In this document: one piece after another, positions 1 through 7,313 of the stretch
Position numbering within the stretch: position 1 is the first letter of the stretch
How the letters are laid out: every line of letters starts with the position of its first letter
NCBI GenBank assembly: GCA_028685445.1
Contig: JAQUDY010000037.1
Location: forward strand, 1-8,819
Direction: 5' to 3'
DNA length: 8,819 bases
From: Bacilli bacterium
GTDB taxonomy: Bacteria; Bacillota_I; Bacilli_A; RF39; UBA660
Made by a program: the position numbers and the translations under genes
The notes under the pieces: generated by a model
Databases searched by the model: none
Seen by the model: only the letters and a program-made list of their open reading frames with translations
Told to the model about the DNA's origin: nothing

Positions 1-2903
1 ATATGAAAGAAAAAATAAAAAAAGCAATTTCTAAAAACAGTGATTTGCAAAATGAAGATAATAATATAGATAATTCATATATAATGACTTTTGATGCTTT
101 TATTCTATTTTTAGTTAAAAAATATCACTACTTATTAAACTTAGACAAAAATATTAATATTATTGATTCTTCAGTCTTACTTTTAAAAAAACAAGAGATC
201 ATTAAAAATATTTTTAAAAATAATTATTTAAATAAAAATAAAAGCTTTGTTGAATTGATACTAACTTTTTGTGCTAAAAATGATAAAGAAATGCAAAGGT
301 TAATAATTAATATTGATAAAAATTTAGATTTGTTAATTGAAAAAGAAAATTATTTAAAACAATATATTGATTCTTTTTATACAAATGAGAATATTGACCT
401 AATTTTCGATAGTTTTAATGCTATGATATTTGATAAAATCGAAAATATCAAGGAAACTTTAATAAAATTATCTGATGAAGTTAATGAGGAGTATTATAAT
501 AAAATTGAAAAACAGTTTGAACTTCTTTTCAATGTTAAATTATATGATGATTTAAAAATAATTCAAAGTATTGATTTACCAAATTTGCCTAGAGGTTCAT
601 CAGATAATGCAAAATTAATTAAGTCACAATTAAAAAATATTTTAGATTATCTATTAGAATTAACTAAAAAAAATAAAGCTGAATTAATTAATCAAGTCAT
701 GGAAACAAAAAATCACATGAAAGAAATTATTGACATATTAATCCAGTTAAATAAAGAAGTTTATGAGTTTAAAAAAAATAATAATAGTTTTGAATTTATT
801 GACCTTAGTAGATTTGCTATATCATTATTAGAAAATAATCCTAATATTGCAAAAGAGTTAACACTTAATTTTAAAGAAATAATGATTGATGAATTTCAAG
901 ATACAAATGATATACAAGAAAAGTTTATTTCTTTAATAAAAAACAATAATGTATATATGGTCGGAGATATAAAACAATCGATTTATCGTTTTAGAAATGC
1001 TAATCCTATTATTTTTAAAAATATTTATAATCAATATAAAAATAACCAAGAAGGATTTAAAATAGACCTAAATAAAAATTTTAGATCAAGAAGTGAAGTT
1101 ATAAAACCAATAAATATTATCTTTAATATGATCATGGACGACAAAATCGGAAGTGCTGATTATGTCATTGATCACCAAATGGTTTTTGGAAAAGAAGCTT
1201 ATAATTTACCTAGTACAAGCAATTATAATTTTGAAATATATAATTATGAACCAGAAAAAAAATATTCTAATGACGAATTAGAAGCATTTTTAGTCGCAAA
1301 AGATATTAAAAAGAAGTTAAGTGAAAACTTTATGGTTTTAAAAAATGATCAATTAGTTCCAGCATCATACTCAGATTTTTGTATATTAATAGACCGTACC
1401 ACATCATTTGATATATATAAAAAGATGTTTGATTACATGCAAATTCCGTTAAATATATATAAAGATGATAATATATTATTAAACGATGAGACAATGTTAA
1501 TAAAAAATATAATTTCGTTTATTTTGAAAATAAAAAACAAAACTTTCGATCAAGAATTTAAATTTTATTATACAAGCATTGCAAGGAGTTATTTATATAA
1601 TAAAAAAGATGAAGAGATTTTTCTAGATATTACAAAAAACAATATTTTTAATAGCGAAATCTTTAAAATATGTCAAAAAATCACAGAACAAATTGATTAT
1701 ATAAGCAATAAAAACTTAATAGAACAAATAATCTCAGATTTCAATTTCTATAAAAAAATGATTTCGGTTGGGAATCTACAAGAAAGAGAATTAGTTTTAA
1801 ATAATATTTTAGAAAAATCTGAAGAATTAAACAGATTAGGAATGGATATTTATCAATTAGAAGATTACTTTAACATCTTAATAGAAAACAATATTGAAAT
1901 AACAGTACCTGCTTTATTAAGTGATAAAGACGCTGTTACTATAACTAATATTCATAAATCAAAAGGGTTAGAATATCATATATGTTATTATTGCGGGCTT
2001 GCTAAAAAGTTTAATTTAAGAGACTCTTTTGAAAAAATAATTTTTTCAAAAGATTTTGGATTTATAATTCCAAATAATAAAAATGGACTTAAAAACACTT
2101 TTATTTATGCTTTATATAAAGAAAAATATCTCGAAGATGAAATATCTGAGAAAATAAGGCTTTTTTATGTCGCTTTAACTAGATGTAAAGAAAAGATAAT
2201 AATGTTAACTTCATTTAATGAAAATAAAACTATTAATAATAATAATAATATAGTCGATTATTTGATTAGAATGTCATACAGATCCTTTTTAGATATTCTT
2301 TATTCGGTATATGAAGAGATAGAAGATAATATTACAAAACAAAAAACAGATCATTTCCCGAGTAATTATTTATTAAATAAAAAAATAAGTGAAAATATTA
2401 TTGAAAAGAAAGAAGAAATATTGGTTAACGAGTTGGAATTTAAAAATAATTTATTAACCGAATCAAACTTTTCGAAAAAAAATAAAAACCTATTTACCAT
2501 CGAAGAAATGAACAATATTATATTTGGAGAAAAGATCCATTACATCTTAGAGAACATAGACTTTTTGAATCCGTCTTTTGATAATTTAAATAAAGAAGAG
2601 ATTATTATAATAAAAGATTTCTTGAATCATCCTATTCTAAAAAATATGAATAAAGGTAACATCATTAAAGAATATGAATTTAATGTAGCAAAAGATAATC
2701 TAGATATGTCAGGAGTCATAGATTTGTTAATTGAGTATGAAGATCACATTGATATTATAGATTATAAATTAAAAAATATAAAAGATAAAATGTATATTGA
2801 TCAACTTAAAGGATATAAAAATTACATTTATAATAAAACAAAGAAAAAAACAAATATATATTTATATTCTTTATTAGATAAAAATTTAGTAAAAATAGAC
2901 TAA
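1..2903 (+). CDS. addA: ATP-dependent helicase/nuclease subunit A (AddA), 5'-truncated by window edge
   Basis: AddA, the UvrD-type SF1A helicase plus nuclease subunit of AddAB, unwinds and resects DNA double-strand ends to load RecA. Residues are numbered from the Met at base 3. Motifs seen: Ib-like MTFDAF near residue 29; motif II IDEFQDT (D296-E297); motif III GDIKQSIYRFRNANP (from G321), typical of AddA; motif IV NFRSRSE (R361); motif V NIHKSKGLEY (H651-G655); motif VI RLFYVALTRCK (arginine finger R727). The C-terminal RecB-type nuclease is complete: GEKIH (H846), GVIDLL (D907), IDYK (D920, K922) and QLKGY (Q934, Y938). Walker A is absent. The first residues, MKEKIKKA, look like the end of motif Ia (TFTNKAA-x-MKERI), so the Met at base 3 is internal and roughly 60-90 residues lie upstream. 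The inferred full length of about 1040 is short beside roughly 1230 in Bacillus subtilis. addB would be expected upstream. Stop is TAA at 2901. Confidence 0.93.
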   Translation, partial: MKEKIKKAISKNSDLQNEDNNIDNSYIMTFDAFILFLVKKYHYLLNLDKNINIIDSSVLLLKKQEIIKNIFKNNYLNKNKSFVELILTFCAKNDKEMQRLIINIDKNLDLLIEKENYLKQYIDSFYTNENIDLIFDSFNAMIFDKIENIKETLIKLSDEVNEEYYNKIEKQFELLFNVKLYDDLKIIQSIDLPNLPRGSSDNAKLIKSQLKNILDYLLELTKKNKAELINQVMETKNHMKEIIDILIQLNKEVYEFKKNNNSFEFIDLSRFAISLLENNPNIAKELTLNFKEIMIDEFQDTNDIQEKFISLIKNNNVYMVGDIKQSIYRFRNANPIIFKNIYNQYKNNQEGFKIDLNKNFRSRSEVIKPINIIFNMIMDDKIGSADYVIDHQMVFGKEAYNLPSTSNYNFEIYNYEPEKKYSNDELEAFLVAKDIKKKLSENFMVLKNDQLVPASYSDFCILIDRTTSFDIYKKMFDYMQIPLNIYKDDNILLNDETMLIKNIISFILKIKNKTFDQEFKFYYTSIARSYLYNKKDEEIFLDITKNNIFNSEIFKICQKITEQIDYISNKNLIEQIISDFNFYKKMISVGNLQERELVLNNILEKSEELNRLGMDIYQLEDYFNILIENNIEITVPALLSDKDAVTITNIHKSKGLEYHICYYCGLAKKFNLRDSFEKIIFSKDFGFIIPNNKNGLKNTFIYALYKEKYLEDEISEKIRLFYVALTRCKEKIIMLTSFNENKTINNNNNIVDYLIRMSYRSFLDILYSVYEEIEDNITKQKTDHFPSNYLLNKKISENIIEKKEEILVNELEFKNNLLTESNFSKKNKNLFTIEEMNNIIFGEKIHYILENIDFLNPSFDNLNKEEIIIIKDFLNHPILKNMNKGNIIKEYEFNVAKDNLDMSGVIDLLIEYEDHIDIIDYKLKNIKDKMYIDQLKGYKNYIYNKTKKKTNIYLYSLLDKNLVKID

Positions 2904-2910
2904 CTTTTTT
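2886..2910 (+). terminator. Weak candidate intrinsic terminator at the addA stop codon
   Basis: TTAGT (2886-2890) and ACTAA (2899-2903) can form a 5-bp stem with an 8-base loop, followed by C and six T (2905-2910). The stem overlaps the addA stop codon. It is short and nearly all A/T, so it may not terminate efficiently, and the next gene could be co-transcribed with addA. Confidence 0.25.
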
Positions 2911-2922
2911 AAATTTTGCGAT

Positions 2923-2951
2923 TTGAATTAAATACAATTATATTCTAATAT
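2923..2951 (+). promoter_or_regulatory. Candidate sigma-A promoter before the small helicase gene
   Basis: TTGAAT (2923-2928), a 17-base spacer, then TAATAT (2946-2951) resembles a vegetative promoter. It would give a leader of only about 8 bases before the ATG at 2966. An alternative -10, TACAAT at 2933-2938, lacks a well-placed -35. In such AT-rich DNA, matches of this kind occur by chance. The ribosome-binding site is also poor (GGTGA at 2958-2962, three bases from the ATG). Confidence 0.3.
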
Positions 2952-2965
2952 TAAATTGGTGATTT

Positions 2966-4333
2966 ATGGAATATAATGAAAAACAAATAGAAGCTATTGA
3001 AAGTTTAGAAAACACTATAGTTATAGCTGGTGCAGGTGCGGGCAAAACTGCGACTATAGTTGGAAAAATCTATTATTTAATTAAACATAAAATATGTACT
3101 GAAAAAGAATTGTTGGTGATTTCTTTTACTAATGAAGCTGTTAACTCTTTAAAACAGAAAATATGTTATAACATTGATATTAAAACTTTTCATAAGCTAG
3201 CTTTAGATATAATACAACAATCAAATCGTATAAATCTCATTAATGATAATTATCTTGATTTTATTATAAATGAATATTTGAATTCTTATGCTTTATACAA
3301 TAAAAAGACTAATGTTTTATATAAAAGAATATTAAAAGATAATACAAATTATAAACTTAAGAATACAATAAAAAGATTTATAACAATCTATAAATCTAAT
3401 TTTTTAGATATTACTTATTTATTTAAATTATACAAGAGTTCTTTTTTTATAAATAAGATATACTACAAAATAATTTTAGATATTTTTTTAATATATCAAA
3501 GAGAATTAGAAAGTACCTGTTCACTTGATTTAAATGATTTACTAATCAAAGCGACACATTTAGTAAATAATAATAAAAATTATCTTCAATATAAGTTTAT
3601 CATTATCGATGAATTTCAAGATACTTCAAACATTAGATTTAATTTAATTAAAAGCATTCTTAATAAAAATAAAGCAGTTATTTTTGCAGTTGGAGATGAC
3701 TACCAATCAATATATCGATTTACTGGTTGTGATTTAAGTATATTTTTAAATTTTAAAGAATCATTAAATAATGTTAAAGAAGTTCATTTGAATTATAATT
3801 ATAGAAATTGCCAAGAATTAATTAATGTTGCTAATAAGTTTATTATTAAAAACAAGAAACAAATTCCAAAAGAAATTATCTGTATAAAAAATATAAAAAA
3901 ACCAATTAAAATTATTTTTTATACATATAAATGTGACGTCTTTCAAAAAATGTCGGATCAATTATCACCAGATTGTTTGGTATTAGGAAGGAATAATCAT
4001 GATAAAGAAGAGTTTCACATTCCAGAATCTAATAAAATTAAATATTTAACTATTCATAAGGCTAAAGGTTTAGAGGCTGATGATGTAGTTGTTGTTAATT
4101 TAAAAAATGAAGCTACTGGTTTACCTTCTAAAATATCTGATGATAAAATAATTTCTAAATTATTAAAAACTGAACATATAATTCATGAAGAAGAAAGAAG
4201 ATTATTTTATGTTGCTTTAACTAGAGCTAAAAGATTTGTTTATTTATTAGTTCCTAAACATAATTATTCGGTTTTTGTTAAAGAGTTAATAAGAGATTAT
4301 AGTAATTATATTGAGTTTATCGACATAGATTAA
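2966..4333 (+). CDS. Compact SF1A DNA helicase, helicase IV-like (UvrD/Rep superfamily)
   Basis: An ATP-dependent DNA helicase of 455 residues, probably 3'-5' like its relatives and acting in repair or replication. All SF1A motifs are visible: Q motif (Q7), Walker A GAGAGKT (G22-T28), Ia SFTNEAV, Ib TFHKL, II IIDEFQDTS (D215-E216), III VGDDYQSIYRFTG (from G243), IV NYRN (R280), V TIHKAKGLEADD (H364-G368), VI EERRLFYVALTRAK (R420). The wording of motifs III, V and VI (GDD-x-QSIYRFTG, GLEAD, EERRLFYVALTR) matches helicase IV rather than PcrA/UvrD or the RNA polymerase-associated HelD. It is small: Walker A starts about 20 residues in, so the long N-terminal region of typical helicase IV proteins is missing. 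Only about 80 residues separate motifs IV and V, so no 2B subdomain fits, and no C-terminal zinc ribbon is present. All catalytic residues are intact, so it is probably active. It lies 62 bases after addA, and its 3' end overlaps the next, convergent gene by 17 bases. Confidence 0.85.
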   Translation: MEYNEKQIEAIESLENTIVIAGAGAGKTATIVGKIYYLIKHKICTEKELLVISFTNEAVNSLKQKICYNIDIKTFHKLALDIIQQSNRINLINDNYLDFIINEYLNSYALYNKKTNVLYKRILKDNTNYKLKNTIKRFITIYKSNFLDITYLFKLYKSSFFINKIYYKIILDIFLIYQRELESTCSLDLNDLLIKATHLVNNNKNYLQYKFIIIDEFQDTSNIRFNLIKSILNKNKAVIFAVGDDYQSIYRFTGCDLSIFLNFKESLNNVKEVHLNYNYRNCQELINVANKFIIKNKKQIPKEIICIKNIKKPIKIIFYTYKCDVFQKMSDQLSPDCLVLGRNNHDKEEFHIPESNKIKYLTIHKAKGLEADDVVVVNLKNEATGLPSKISDDKIISKLLKTEHIIHEEERRLFYVALTRAKRFVYLLVPKHNYSVFVKELIRDYSNYIEFIDID

Positions 4334-4667
4334 AACTAATTTTTGTAATAGGAAAACCTTTAACTCGAGATTCAATAACATACTCAGACATACCTTTTTG
4401 ATCTTGTAATGTCAAATAATTAGAAATAGCTGAATTTAAATTTTCGTTTCTGATATAATAACATTTATTATATGAGCAAAAATAATTCACATCAGCTGTA
4501 AAATACTTTTTTTCGATATATTCTTCTAAATTTAATGAATTTAAATTTGAAGGATTATCAATAACATTGGAACAATCATACTCATGACCATAACTTTTAT
4601 AACTAAATTGTAAAATTAAAATTATTAATAAAATAAATAAACAATATAAATACTTTTTCATAAACAT
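4317..4667 (-). CDS. Small exported four-cysteine protein of unknown function
   Basis: A 116-residue protein that I do not recognise. The N-terminus is Lys4-Lys5 followed by a hydrophobic stretch (about residues 6-21), so it is a signal peptide or a membrane anchor. S25-Y26-G27 before H28 would suit signal peptidase I. The remaining part, about 89 residues, is polar and holds four cysteines (C32, C64, C69, C115), an even number that could form two disulfides. C9 lies in the hydrophobic segment; there is no lipobox. An in-frame stop lies directly upstream of the ATG at 4667. The Met at 4661 (giving MKKYL) is an alternative start, and neither has a clear Shine-Dalgarno sequence. It lies 44 bases downstream of the amidase gene on the same strand, with a possible terminator between them. 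Its last codons overlap the end of the convergent helicase gene. The signal-peptide-like N-terminus and sensible composition favour a real gene, but its expression is unproven. Confidence 0.6.
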   Translation of the reverse strand: MFMKKYLYCLFILLIILILQFSYKSYGHEYDCSNVIDNPSNLNSLNLEEYIEKKYFTADVNYFCSYNKCYYIRNENLNSAISNYLTLQDQKGMSEYVIESRVKGFPITKISFNLCR

Positions 4668-4695
4668 CTATTAATAGTATGAGTGAATAAAAAAT

Positions 4696-4732
4696 ATTTA
4701 TAAAAAAAGATTTATAAATCTTTTTTATAAAT
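4696..4732 (-). terminator. AT-rich hairpin with T-tracts at the amidase stop codon
   Basis: The perfect palindrome GATTTATAAATC (4709-4720) is flanked by A and T runs that extend the stem by six A-T pairs and, past a one-base bulge, by further TTTATA/TATAAA pairing. On the minus strand the stem is followed by T-rich sequence, fitting an intrinsic terminator for the amidase gene. It overlaps the last codons and the TAA stop (4712-4714). Because T runs flank both sides, it could also stop + strand transcripts running on from the helicase gene. The stem has few G-C pairs, so its strength is uncertain. Confidence 0.45.
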
Positions 4733-7204
4733 AGGGATATTTAATTCTTGACCAATAATTAGTGAATTTGAACTTAATTTATTAATTTTTTTTAATTCCG
4801 TAACAGTTGTTTTAAATTGCCTAGAAATTGACCAAAGTGTGTCTCCAGAAGGTACAGTAAAGACCATTGTCTTTAGATTTGTATTATCGTGCCTTATTGT
4901 ATCTCTTATTACTAAAACTCTGCCTATTGAAAGGGTATTATTCGTTAAGCTATTTAATCTTTTTATTTCATTTACCGTGGTGTTAAATTTAGACGCTATT
5001 GACCATAGTGTATCACCTGATTTTACTATGTAAGTTATTTCTTCTATTATAGGTGTTTCTTCTATGAAACTCTCAGATATTATTAAGTTTTGTCCCACAG
5101 ACAAATTATTACTCTTTAAATTATTTAAGGTTTTTAATTTATCTACAGTCATATTGAAATTACTTGCTATTGACCATAATGTATCGCCTGATTTTACTGT
5201 GTAAGTTGTTTTTTCAGTTTCTGAAGTTGGTGTTCCAGATAATTTTAATTTTTGACCTATTGATAAAACATCTGTTTTTAAGTTATTTAATCTTTTTATT
5301 TCATCCACTTTTGTATTAAATTTAGAGGCTATTGACCATAATGTATCACCTGATTTTACTGTGTAAATTATTTCTTCTGATTCTGGAGTCGTAGTAGTAA
5401 ATATTTTTAAACTCTGTCCTATTGATAGAACATCTGATGTTAAATTATTTAATTGCTTTAATTCATTTACTGTTATATTAAAACGGCTTGCTATTGACCA
5501 CAGCGTATCACCAGGTTTCACTATATAAATTTTTTCGCTTGAAAGTGGTGGCCTGTATGTAAAACCCATATATTCAGTTACTGCTTTTACAACAGCTTCA
5601 GCATATTTATCCCAATTGATTAAAAGTTTTTCAGCATCTACTGAATTATCTAAAAAACCATATTCAACTATGATAACCTGTAATCTGCTGGTATCTCTCA
5701 TTAAATAATAAAAATCTTTAGTTGGATCGTTTGGTAATGTCCTTTGGTAATATGTTCTGGTTTTTTGGCCGGTGTTTCCTAATTCTGTCAAAATATTTCT
5801 AGCTAATTCTGGAGTGCTTCTTAAAGGATATATGACTTCTGCACCTTCTCCACCACCAGCATTAACATGATTAGATATTACTATAGCATTACTAATATCA
5901 CCAAATGGTTCTTTTAATCTATTAATTCTTTCTTGATTTGTTAGAGTAACATCACTATTTCTAGTTAAAAAGTATGGAACTCCTAATTCTTGAAATCTAT
6001 TTGCCATATATAATGATATTTGAAGATTATAATCTTTTTCTATGATTTTAGAGCTAGTTGCCCCTGGGTCTTCTCCACCATGGCCTGAATCAATAATAAC
6101 TCCAAGAAATCTATTATCATCATCTAGTTCACAAATAGGTAAAGGTCTATACATATGGATTAAAGAACTCCAAGTATTTCTCCCCGCAATGCCATCTACT
6201 AGTAAATTATTATTTGCTTGAAATGTCCTTAAGGCTTGGTTAGTTGCCGGTCCGAATTGTCCATCTATTTGTCCGTTATAATATGATAAATTTTTTAAAA
6301 ATCTTTGTAAATCTTCTACTTCTGATCCAGTATCACCAGTTTTTAATGTTGGTCTTGATAAGACATTTTTTTGTCTAATTAATAGATTTACTTCTTTATT
6401 TAATTTTTGTCTACTTAAATTTGGTGATGTTAATGCCTCCCAAGTTATTTGATTAATGATTCCAGTAGGAAGTAAATTAGTATCACTTTGGAATTGTTGT
6501 ACAGCGTGTCCAGTTAAATCATCAAAAACTCCAGTTATTTCGCCTGCATAATAGTTTAAATCTTTCAACTTGTTTTGGACTGTTTTTACTTCCTCTCCTT
6601 TAGATCCTTCTAGCATTGGTGTCACAATAATTGGAGTAGGATTTTCGAGTTCAAAATGATTGTCTTTTATTGCGCGCCAAGTTTCTTTACCAACTATTCC
6701 GTCAGATATTAGATTATTTGTTTTTTGAAATTCTTTAACAGAGTCTTCTGTATTATCATCAAAAATTCCAGTTGGATTGTTGTGGTAGTATCCTAAATCT
6801 TTTAATTTTAATTGTAAATTTGTCACAAAAAGATTTTTATCTCCTTTTTTTATTGTTGGTTCATTTATTGGTAAAGGAGATAGAGATGCTTGATTTATTA
6901 AATCCCACGTATTTGGTCCGACTACTCCATCCATTACTAAATTTGCGCCTTTTTGGAAATTTAAAACTGCTTGCTTAGTGCTATTTCCAAAATAACCATC
7001 TGGTGTCCCTTTTAAATATTTTAATTTAATCAATTTCTCCTGTAAATCTTTTACTTCAACTCCTTCACTTTGAAATTTTAATTCTATTTGGGATAAATTT
7101 CTTACGAATTGAGATTTATTAGTTATAACTTTTTGTTCTAAGTCTACATTAACATAAGGAAAAAATGTCGGATTTAAATTATTCAATTCATTTTTAAAAT
7201 TCAT
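4712..7204 (-). CDS. Multidomain N-acetylmuramoyl-L-alanine amidase: 4x PG_binding_1, Amidase_3, 5x LysM, no signal peptide
   Basis: A zinc amidase that cleaves the bond between N-acetylmuramic acid and the L-alanine of peptidoglycan stem peptides. Domain order in 830 residues: unassigned N-terminus (1-44); four PG_binding_1 repeats (about 45-105, 118-180, 198-260, 286-352), each with the pattern QxxLxxLxYxxGxxxGxFxxxTxxAVxxFQ followed by DGxxGxxTW; Amidase_3 (about 367-547); five LysM repeats (about 558-602, 613-655, 667-710, 724-766, 781-824), each with SGDTLWSIA or a close variant. Predicted zinc ligands are H375 (in IDSGHGGEDPGA), E389 (in EKDYNL) and H446 (in SNHVNAGG); the catalytic glutamate is E514 (in VEYGFLDN). 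All are present. The N-terminus is polar, with no signal peptide or membrane segment, as in the mother-cell lysis amidase CwlC. The start is supported by a strong AAAGGAGGG ribosome site. It is divergent from the SpoIID-like gene, which also carries PG_binding_1. A spore-associated or mother-cell-lysis role fits best; a phage endolysin is less likely, as no phage genes are nearby. Confidence 0.93.
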   Translation of the reverse strand: MNFKNELNNLNPTFFPYVNVDLEQKVITNKSQFVRNLSQIELKFQSEGVEVKDLQEKLIKLKYLKGTPDGYFGNSTKQAVLNFQKGANLVMDGVVGPNTWDLINQASLSPLPINEPTIKKGDKNLFVTNLQLKLKDLGYYHNNPTGIFDDNTEDSVKEFQKTNNLISDGIVGKETWRAIKDNHFELENPTPIIVTPMLEGSKGEEVKTVQNKLKDLNYYAGEITGVFDDLTGHAVQQFQSDTNLLPTGIINQITWEALTSPNLSRQKLNKEVNLLIRQKNVLSRPTLKTGDTGSEVEDLQRFLKNLSYYNGQIDGQFGPATNQALRTFQANNNLLVDGIAGRNTWSSLIHMYRPLPICELDDDNRFLGVIIDSGHGGEDPGATSSKIIEKDYNLQISLYMANRFQELGVPYFLTRNSDVTLTNQERINRLKEPFGDISNAIVISNHVNAGGGEGAEVIYPLRSTPELARNILTELGNTGQKTRTYYQRTLPNDPTKDFYYLMRDTSRLQVIIVEYGFLDNSVDAEKLLINWDKYAEAVVKAVTEYMGFTYRPPLSSEKIYIVKPGDTLWSIASRFNITVNELKQLNNLTSDVLSIGQSLKIFTTTTPESEEIIYTVKSGDTLWSIASKFNTKVDEIKRLNNLKTDVLSIGQKLKLSGTPTSETEKTTYTVKSGDTLWSIASNFNMTVDKLKTLNNLKSNNLSVGQNLIISESFIEETPIIEEITYIVKSGDTLWSIASKFNTTVNEIKRLNSLTNNTLSIGRVLVIRDTIRHDNTNLKTMVFTVPSGDTLWSISRQFKTTVTELKKINKLSSNSLIIGQELNIPIYKKDL
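4733..5533 (-). repeat. Five tandem LysM-coding repeats inside the amidase gene
   Basis: Five units spaced about 160-185 bases apart encode LysM domains that bind N-acetylglucosamine-containing glycan. On the + strand each contains ATTGACC followed by a near-constant block: at 4827, 4998, 5169, 5331 and 5493. The three central units (4998, 5169, 5331) are most alike in DNA, sharing almost the whole stretch coding for the SGDTLWSIAS core. The two outer units are more diverged. This suggests recent unit duplication or gene conversion in the middle of the array. Linkers between units are rich in Thr, Ser and Glu and differ in length. Confidence 0.9.
6149..7072 (-). repeat. Four PG_binding_1-coding repeats inside the amidase gene
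   Basis: Four diverged copies of the three-helix PG_binding_1 fold lie before the catalytic domain. They share the GxFxxxTxxAVxxFQ and GxxGxxTW landmarks but little DNA identity, so this array looks older than the LysM array. A 25-residue basic linker (about residues 261-285) separates the third and fourth copies. Confidence 0.85.
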
Positions 7205-7207
7205 TTT

Positions 7208-7216
7208 CCCTCCTTT
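7208..7216 (-). promoter_or_regulatory. Strong Shine-Dalgarno sequence of the amidase gene
   Basis: AAAGGAGGG on the minus strand, with the GGA core six bases before the ATG at 7204. It is the clearest ribosome-binding site in the window and fixes the amidase start. Confidence 0.85.
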
Positions 7217-7223
7217 CTTTTTC

Positions 7224-7238
7224 TAATATAGTATATTA
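7224..7238. promoter_or_regulatory. 15-bp perfect dyad overlapping a possible amidase -10
   Basis: TAATATA-G-TATATTA reads as the same sequence on both strands apart from its centre base. On the minus strand it contains TATACT (7235-7230), a reasonable -10, with TTGTAT (7260-7255) as a poor -35 at a long 19-base spacing. The dyad could be an operator or simply AT-rich chance; no regulator is identified. Confidence 0.25.
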
Positions 7239-7256
7239 ATCTAATCAGATTGAGAT

Positions 7257-7284
7257 ACAAATACTATAACAAATGCATATATTA
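7257..7284 (+). promoter_or_regulatory. Candidate sigma-K-type sporulation promoter of the SpoIID-like gene
   Basis: AC at 7257-7258, a 17-base spacer, then CATATATTA at 7276-7284, which fits the known Bacillus subtilis sigma-K pattern (AC near -35, CATAnnnTA near -10). Transcription would start near 7291, leaving a short leader that contains the AAAGGA ribosome site at 7301-7306. The position relative to the gene is good, but the motif is AT-rich and was found by eye. Confidence 0.42.
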
Positions 7285-7313
7285 CTCTAGAACTAAATAG
7301 AAAGGATGTTGAT

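Noticed and set aside
3..5. ATG at base 3 as the real start of the AddA gene
   Set aside because: The protein would lack Walker A, and its first residues align with the end of motif Ia, so the true start lies upstream of the window.
1..4333. Two adjacent SF1 helicases considered as an anti-phage defence system
   Set aside because: The first is a canonical AddA with intact nuclease motifs, and the second is a helicase IV-like protein; no defence-type effector or nuclease partner is seen.
4668..4711. A dedicated promoter for the four-cysteine gene (CATACTATT on the minus strand)
   Set aside because: It would place the transcript start at or beyond the ATG with no ribosome site, so it is not a convincing promoter.
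4839..5033. Plus-strand open frame of 64 residues
   Set aside because: It is antisense to the LysM-coding part of the amidase gene; its frame arises from the repeated codons and it has no domain or ribosome site.
4733..5533. Regularly spaced repeats considered as a CRISPR-like array
   Set aside because: The period of about 165 bases, coding continuity and conserved LysM motif show protein-domain repeats, and no cas gene is present.
6772..6978. Plus-strand open frame of 68 residues
   Set aside because: It is antisense to the PG_binding_1-coding region; Leu-rich composition reflects the opposite strand, with no independent support.
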